64,000 bases of DNA. Source: Brachypodium distachyon (lineage: Eukaryota > Streptophyta > Magnoliopsida > Poales > Poaceae). The stretch covers positions 16,761,501 through 16,825,500 of the forward strand of contig NC_016131.3 of assembly GCF_000005505.3 (NCBI RefSeq). The letters are read 5' to 3'. The position numbers and the translations under genes were made by a program. The notes beneath the pieces are model-generated. The model was not told the origin of the DNA and did not search any database. It worked only from the letters and a program-made list of their open reading frames with translations. Positions 58,981 to 64,000 of this stretch are shown here, in pieces. Numbering within the stretch: the stretch's first letter is position 1; every line of letters begins with the position of its first letter.

Positions 58981-59345
58981 CCAAGTTGCCATGTTAAGCC
59001 TTATATACTAGTTGTCAGGATCCAAACACCAACTTGCCATACCATGGTTTACTGGCTTAAAAATATCCAAACTCCAAATTGACACGTTTTGTCTTGTTGT
59101 CGGGATCCAACCACCAAGTTACCATGTTAAGCCTTATATACTAGTTGTCAGGATCCAAACACCATGTTGCCATACCATGGTTTAGTGGCTTAAAAATATC
59201 CAAACACCAAATTGACACGTTTTGTCTTACCATGTTGCCATACCATGGTTTAGTGGCTTAAAAATATCCGAACACCAAATTGACACGTTTTGTCTTAATT
59301 ACTTGTTGCCAGAATCCAATGACCAAGTTGGCATGTTATGTTTTA
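58981..59345. repeat. Left block of 'caagttgccatg' tandem repeats
   Basis: Two copies of a 133-bp unit start at 58,981 and 59,114 (ccaagtt(g/a)ccatgttaagcc ... ggatccaaacacca). A 68-bp sub-unit starting accatgttgccataccatgg is repeated again at 59,161 and 59,229. Units contain ggcttaaaaatatcc, aattgacacgttttgtctt and (gt)tgtc(a/g)ggatccaa. The same vocabulary occurs in inverse orientation at about 60,870-61,535, on the far side of dirigent-like gene 2. Confidence 0.85.
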
Positions 59346-60006
59346 CCAGTTGCCAGTATTGAAGCCCCAAGTTGCATGGTGAGTGTTGTGCAGTAGAGTT
59401 TGTCCCAGGCTCCAGAGCGCGTCTGATGAAAACGCTCGTCCTGGCTGCCAATGCACGTACAGTTCATTTGCTCAAAAACCCTGTGGCCCGTTCTTTCCGG
59501 ATCCCCCACATGCATGTATGGCGGCCTAGCTACCTCTTGTCCTCTAATCCTCTTCTTACTGTTGTCCACTTCGCTGCCTGCCTAGCTGCATCCATTTGAT
59601 CCAATCTACCAACCCGAGATACGTACACCGGTCAAAGGTTCAGACAGAAGCGGCCAGGCTGCAAGGCACCTCGATCTGAACGTCTTTTTCACGACCGGAC
59701 ATGAAAGCAAGATAGCTAGGCTTTGCTTGCAAAATGGGCAGAGAGCCTATAGCATGGGATGTGCTTTGCATTTCATGCTTGCTTCCGGACGGCGACAAGT
59801 AAAGCCAAACATACATAGGAGATTGATCTGTGTACACGGAAATAAAAGCTTATAGTAAATGGATCAAACAAGACGCACTTTATTAGCAACTTTTCAAGAA
59901 AATTTAACAACATATGCACTCATGGTATGATGGTACACTTATGATAGGAAGCACGGCAGACGAATAGATCACGACATAACAGAAAAACTGTAATCAGGAC
60001 AACGGA
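59346..60006. other. 3' flank of dirigent-like gene 2
   Basis: About 500 bases of mixed composition without recognisable coding content, then an AT-rich stretch (59,840-60,006) that is the likely 3' UTR of the minus-strand dirigent-like gene. Confidence 0.4.
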
Positions 60007-60627
60007 CTATTCGTCAAAGAGGGACTCCGGTGTGGATTTCTCCGGGGCAGTCATGGTGATGATTCTCTGACGACGAATCTTCACATAAAGGTCGATCTTG
60101 TCGACGAGGACGACGGAGTCAGCCTTGGTGTAGTTCCCCACAGAGGTCATGACGGAGTACCCACGGGCCATCCTGAAGCACCCAGTGCCGCCCACCAAGG
60201 AACGCTCCACGGGGGCCTCGAAGTCCAGCACGGGCCCAAGCAACGCCAGCGTGCTACCGTTGTACCTGCCCGCCGTGAACACCACGTTCATGGACGTCAT
60301 CAGGCCCGGCGGGCTCACCACGCCGGACCCGACGAAGAGGCCCTGGAACCGGCCCACGAGCTTGGAGCTCCTGCGGTCCGGCCCGTCGCGCAGCTCGTTG
60401 TCCAGCACGTTCACCGTGCCGAACATGAAGTTGCTGCCCAGCGGGGACTGCACGGACCTCAGCATCGTGGCGTGCTGGCCGGAGACGGTCTCGTGCATGT
60501 AGACGCAGATGTGAGTCAGCCGATCGCCGGGGTACTGGACTGCTGCCTGCACGGCCAGAAGGGATGGGGATGACGACACGGCCAGCAGGAGGGCGAGCAA
60601 CGACAGCAGCTGCGAGGAGGAAGCCAT
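60007..60627 (-). CDS. Dirigent-like protein, copy 2
   Basis: Intronless, 206 residues, minus strand. The start is the ATG opening MASSSQLLSLLALLLAV, which gives a signal peptide; the frame is open upstream but without family sequence. The mature part is nearly the same as copy 1: HICVYMHETVSGQHATMLR, FGTVNVLDNELRDGPDR, VGRFQGLFVGSGVV, MNVVFTAGRYNGSTLALLGP, SLVGGTGCFRMARGY and the same ESLFDE end. Differences include Cys for Arg in the GGTGxFRMARGY motif and Arg-Arg-Gln-Arg near the C-terminus. No stops or shifts, and the TATA box and proximal promoter are preserved, so it may be expressed. It lies between inverted repeat blocks and between two retrotransposons of one family. Substrate unknown. 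Confidence 0.9.
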   Translation of the reverse strand: MASSSQLLSLLALLLAVSSSPSLLAVQAAVQYPGDRLTHICVYMHETVSGQHATMLRSVQSPLGSNFMFGTVNVLDNELRDGPDRRSSKLVGRFQGLFVGSGVVSPPGLMTSMNVVFTAGRYNGSTLALLGPVLDFEAPVERSLVGGTGCFRMARGYSVMTSVGNYTKADSVVLVDKIDLYVKIRRQRIITMTAPEKSTPESLFDE

Positions 60628-60747
60628 GGCGCTAGCTAGCTCGCAATTAAGGCCAGGCTGAAAATATGGCAGTGAAGAAGATCGATGCAATGCAACGCTA
60701 GGCCGCAGATGATGGATGTGATCGAACTTGCTCTAGTTCATGCTTGC

Positions 60748-60757
60748 TATATATAGG
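60748..60757 (-). promoter_or_regulatory. TATA box of dirigent-like gene 2
   Basis: CTATATATAG, about 125 bp upstream of the start codon, in the same sequence context as in copy 1 (gcatgaac and agcaagttcgatca downstream on the coding strand). Confidence 0.7.
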
Positions 60758-61043
60758 CGATTCACCACCTACACGGGACTAGCAAACAGCAAGCCTGGAC
60801 GCGGTACCTAACTAAGCCTTTCACACCGCCTCCTCCATGCACGAGAGTACGAGACCATGCATATCCGCAGATGCATGGCAACTTGGTGTTTGGATCCCGG
60901 CAACTAGTAAAACATAGCATGGCAACTTGGGCTTACGTATTTTTAGCCAACAAACTATGACATGGCAACTTGATGCTAATTGGAACCTGTCAACCACTAA
61001 GACATAACATGGCAACTTGGTGCTTAAATCGTTTTAGCTAGTA

Positions 61044-61157
61044 CTCATTTCATCCCATATTAAGTGACTTTATATTACATGTATCTAGACATATTTTAGT
61101 ATATATATACGTTCATATTTAGACAAATTTGAGTCACATAATATGAGACGAAGGGAG
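61044..61157. mobile_element. Stowaway MITE inside the right repeat block
   Basis: Ends ctcatttcatcccatattaa and, in reverse complement, ctcccttcgtctcatattat, flanked by TA (61,042-61,043 and 61,158-61,159). 114 bp. Confidence 0.85.
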
Positions 61158-61210
61158 TAATACATAGCATGACAACTTGGTGCTTGGATCCTAGCAACTA
61201 GTAAGACATA

Positions 61211-61447
61211 CTCCCTCCGTGAAATAGGTCATATTAGTTTTTATTAAGACAATGTTTTGACTAAGAATTACTCCGTTAATATGTGACTTGTAAGATATGA
61301 AATCACAATTATTATAAAGTATTTTTGATAACGAATCTAGTGACACTAATTTCGTGTCATATAAATCATGTCTTAATATAGTAATCTGTGGTCAAAATTT
61401 TGTCTTAACGAAGACTAATATGACATCTTTAAAGGAATCGTAGTGAG
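61211..61447. mobile_element. Larger Stowaway-type MITE inside the right repeat block
   Basis: Left end ctccctccgtgaaataggtc then atattagt. The reverse complement of the right end runs ctcactacgattcc...gatgtcatattagt. TA on both sides (61,209-61,210 and 61,448-61,449). 237 bp, non-coding. Confidence 0.85.
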
Positions 61448-61535
61448 TAACAACTTGGTCTTTGGATTGGATCCTGACAACAACTAAGACAAAACATGTC
61501 AACTTGGAGTTTGGATATTTTCAATCCAGTAAACC

Positions 61536-62109
61536 AGAACACGGAAACAGATAAAGATAAAGACGGCTTGACTTCATTGGCGGCCTGGCGGGTGGGACCA
61601 AACCGGCCTTGGAGCAGGTTTCCGGCCGAGCAGAGCTCGATCGGGCCACTAGAAAGAAAGAAACAAGCAGCCTGGGAGGCTGGGAACGTACAGGAAACAG
61701 CATCAGGTTGGGTGTGGATCGATCCTTCATCCTTCCCCGTTGCCCTTCCACATGCGTAGTACTATTATCGGTTCATCACAACGTCGAGTCCTGTGGGCTG
61801 TGCATGAGCCTCCTAGATGGCCGTCGTTCCGGCCCTCCCTGCTGGTCCATCGCAACGTTGAGTCCTGTGGGCCGCGTTCGACTCTTCAGGTCGACGAACT
61901 GCGCGATGGGCCAGGCTGGAACCGCTCCGCTCTCGTTGGGGCAAGTTCCTGGTTTTTTTGTCGGCACGGACCTGGCCCGGCTCATCTACCATGTCCGCTT
62001 GTTTCCTCAAAAGAAAAAAAAATCTACCATGTGCGCTTCAGCACGCAAACCATCGGTTTTTCTGTTGCTTCCTCAAATATCGACGATCGAATGTGATCTT
62101 CCCTCAAAA
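61536..62109. other. Spacer between repeat block and element 2
   Basis: No gene recognised. A 74-bp-period direct duplication is visible: g(t/g)tccatc(a/g)caacgt with gagtcctgtgggc at 61,771 and 61,845. The five bases before the LTR of element 2 are caaaa; their partner lies outside the window. Confidence 0.45.
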
Positions 62110-62904
62110 TGTCGGAGAATGACCCCGGGTAGCGTCATGACGACACAACTCTAGCCGAGATGACGGAGGCAAGGCTGGCGTAGTTATATATGCCGGCATC
62201 GTAAAGTCAAACTAACACTAACCCGTCATCTCAAGCGTATGCCGGCATGACTATTTTGTCTTATGAGTTTGCAGGATAAGGATATCACCGAGATCTCTCA
62301 ACGGTCTTATCATGACCACGCGGTGCAAAGTAAAGCAACGCCATCATCATCTCAGAAAAACGGTCAGCGCCTACGTACCGATGCCAGGCGACTGCAGAGA
62401 GAAAGCACCGAAAGAGAATCTCTGATGGAAGCCGGCAGAGGATAGCGGTACTTTCTGCAGGGTGCCAAGGAAAAGTAAAGTTGTCTTGTCCCCTACGGTG
62501 CCACCCAGAGGGAACCAAGCCGCGTGCCCGGCGGAGCTCAAAGAAGATGACGTTAGACTCGGCCCACATGTCAGTGCGACATGGGCGGCCTATAAATAGA
62601 ACCTTACCCCTCTGTAGAAAGAGAGGGTGCACTTAGACATCTAGGGTTCCTCCTGCTCCTCCTCCTCCTCCTCCTCCTTCTTCTTCCTGGAGCGCCATTG
62701 TAGAGCTTTTCTATCTCGGCTAATACAACAAAGCAGGAGTAGAAGTCTTACCTCGGCAAGAGGGCTCCGAACCTGGGTAAATCCGTGTGTGCTAGTGCAA
62801 CTTGTGCGTGTTTCTCTTCACGTCCTCCATCCTCCGGATCCTCTATCGTCCATCGGCCCCAAGTTAAGCCATCCTGTGGCATTTGCCGTGACACCACCAC
62901 GACA
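62110..62904 (+). repeat. 5' LTR of element 2
   Basis: 795 bp with TG...CA ends. TATA box CCTATAAATAG near 62,589. A tcc/ttc microsatellite (about 62,649-62,688) follows the likely transcript start and is longer than the corresponding part of element 1. Confidence 0.9.
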
Positions 62905-64000
62905 GTTGGCACCCACCGTGGGGCCAGCAGCGGCGCTGGCTGGAGTTTTCATCCGGACGGGATGCTTTCTCGTCACCGGGGAGCGCATGGTCTCCAGTTT
63001 TGTCCAGAGATTCGGCTCTCTGGGCTTCATCGACAACAACGCGGGCTACTTCAACGGCGCATCGCTTCCCTGTGCAGGCCGCTTCATCAACTTCGGCATG
63101 CATGAGGTTTATGTTGCTACTGACAGTCCCTGCAGGTACCTAGAGCAGGTGGCGATGGCCGAAGATCCCCCCGCCATCTGCACGGTCCGCAGCCGGAACG
63201 CCGACTGCCCCGCTGACCGTGTGGAGGTCATGGTGACGACTCATGGCGTCAATGCGGGAAGGGATGCTGCAGGAAGTGGAGCGGTCCCAACCAAGTCCGA
63301 CAGAACGGCGAAGCTCCCCTTGGAGAAGCCGGAGAACATCGACGCTCAAACCGGCACATCGGCTCTGCAGCCGAAGCCAACTCAGATCCAGGCCTCCATC
63401 GAACGGCTGACCGCCCCGGTAGCGTCGAATGCTAACCCGGCCCAGCTGTAGTCGGAGTTGGAGTTGGAGAGACAGAAGCTGCTGAAGGAAGCAGTTGATG
63501 TCGCTCAAGCTCGACATCTCGCTCCGTGAGTATAACAAAGCCCATGGTCTTAGTTCTACTGCGTTTACTGACCCTAACCGAGTTGGGGAGGTGCGTAATC
63601 ATGGTAAGAACTTGAATGCCGAGATGACAAGAGATGGCAAGGGTGCACCAGCAGCGTCGGCAAGTTTTGCCTCGGCACTGAAGCCGAAATACAATACCCC
63701 TGTCAAAAATCTCAGGGCTGCCGAGACTGCGGCTGAGGAGTTGCCGAATCTTACGGGAGAGGCACTTCGGCAGCAGCAGCTGCACGTGAAAGAGCTGCTC
63801 CAAACAGCTAACGGGCAGAATGAGGCGTATATGAGAATGCACGGCAAACTCGGCGCATCTCAGGTTATTCACTCGGCTGCAGATGCCGGTGGCCGCGTTG
63901 ACAAGCAAGCGTCCACACCTGGTGGCAAACTGGACAAAAGCGTAAACTCTGGCCGGAATAAGCAGCTGGAGCGTTATGACCCGGCTCTGGCAGAGAAACA
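62905..64000 (+). pseudogene. Leader/gag region of element 2 (partial)
   Basis: Codons run from the region just after the primer-binding site through FINFGMHEVYVATDSPCRY and KLPLEKPENIDAQ, as in element 1. An in-frame TAG at 63,449-63,451 stands where element 1 has a Gln codon in a ctgcag context. Further on, near 63,500-63,520, bases present in element 1 are missing, shifting the frame. The coiled-coil part (ELELERQKLLKEAVDVAQAR) and later conserved segments are still readable, so decay is recent. Confidence 0.8.

Larger units (their letters stand above)
60870..61535. repeat. Right block of 'catggcaacttgg' repeats, inverted relative to the left block
   Basis: The core catggcaacttgg(t/g)g(c/t)tt, often followed by ggatcc(c/t)(a/g)gcaacta(g)taa(g/a)acata, recurs near 60,876, 60,919, 60,961, 61,009, 61,168, 61,450 and 61,496. 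The last copy reads gtcaacttggagtttggata then ttttcaatccagtaaacc. This is the inverse of the left-block string ggtttactggcttaaaaata followed by tccaaactccaaattgac. Two MITEs have landed inside the block. Confidence 0.8.
62110..64000 (+). mobile_element. Second Tat-type LTR retrotransposon (element 2), truncated by window end
   Basis: Same family as element 1 but in opposite orientation. 5' LTR 62,110-62,904 (TGTCGGAGAATGACC to CACCACGACA), primer-binding site at 62,907, then leader and gag-like sequence to the window edge. Its interior aligns with the minus strand of element 1 from 57,820 leftwards. Confidence 0.9.

Overview
This is nuclear DNA of a grass, most likely a cool-season (Pooideae) cereal or a close relative. 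The genes have plant-type exons with GT-AG introns. Their proteins match grass members of known families. Several TA-flanked Stowaway-like MITEs are present, and the right third is occupied by Ty3/gypsy retrotransposons of the Tat type. From memory, rice GLO4 and SUS3 lie close together on chromosome 7, so the left half looks collinear with that rice segment. I could not check this by search.

Positions 1-36,205 are a compact gene island. It holds, in order, the 3' part of a COP1-interacting-protein-7-like gene (+), a grass protein of unknown function with an LxLxL motif (+), plastid 3-ketoacyl-ACP synthase II with 13 coding exons (-), a GLO4-type 2-hydroxyacid oxidase with 10 exons (+), 40S ribosomal protein SA with 5 exons (-), a sucrose synthase with 15 coding exons plus a leader intron (+), and a FYVE/SYLF endosomal protein of the CFS1 type (+). 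I rebuilt the exon structures by hand; reading phase closes across every junction. One sucrose synthase intron needs a GC donor.

Positions 36,205-64,000 are a repeat-rich accessory zone around two convergent dirigent-like genes (37,845-38,453 + and 60,007-60,627 -). The copies share coding sequence and proximal promoter. Between them lies an 18.4-kb Tat-type LTR retrotransposon (40,249-58,630, pol on the minus strand) with a perfect 5-bp target duplication. It carries an antisense open reading frame with its own TATA box, and its integrase is split by a nested 4.6-kb solo-LTR-like insertion that has its own target duplication. A second element of the same family starts at 62,110 in the opposite orientation and runs off the window. 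The second dirigent gene is bracketed by inverted blocks of a tandemly repeated non-coding motif (58,981-59,345 and about 60,870-61,535). This resembles a Foldback-like or Pack-MULE-like unit that carries a host gene, and it is the most unusual structure here.

The metabolic genes are ordinary housekeeping or source-sink genes: plastid fatty acid elongation, 2-hydroxyacid oxidation, sucrose cleavage, translation, and endosomal sorting. Nothing suggests that they form one pathway. No tRNA, rRNA or CRISPR array was seen.
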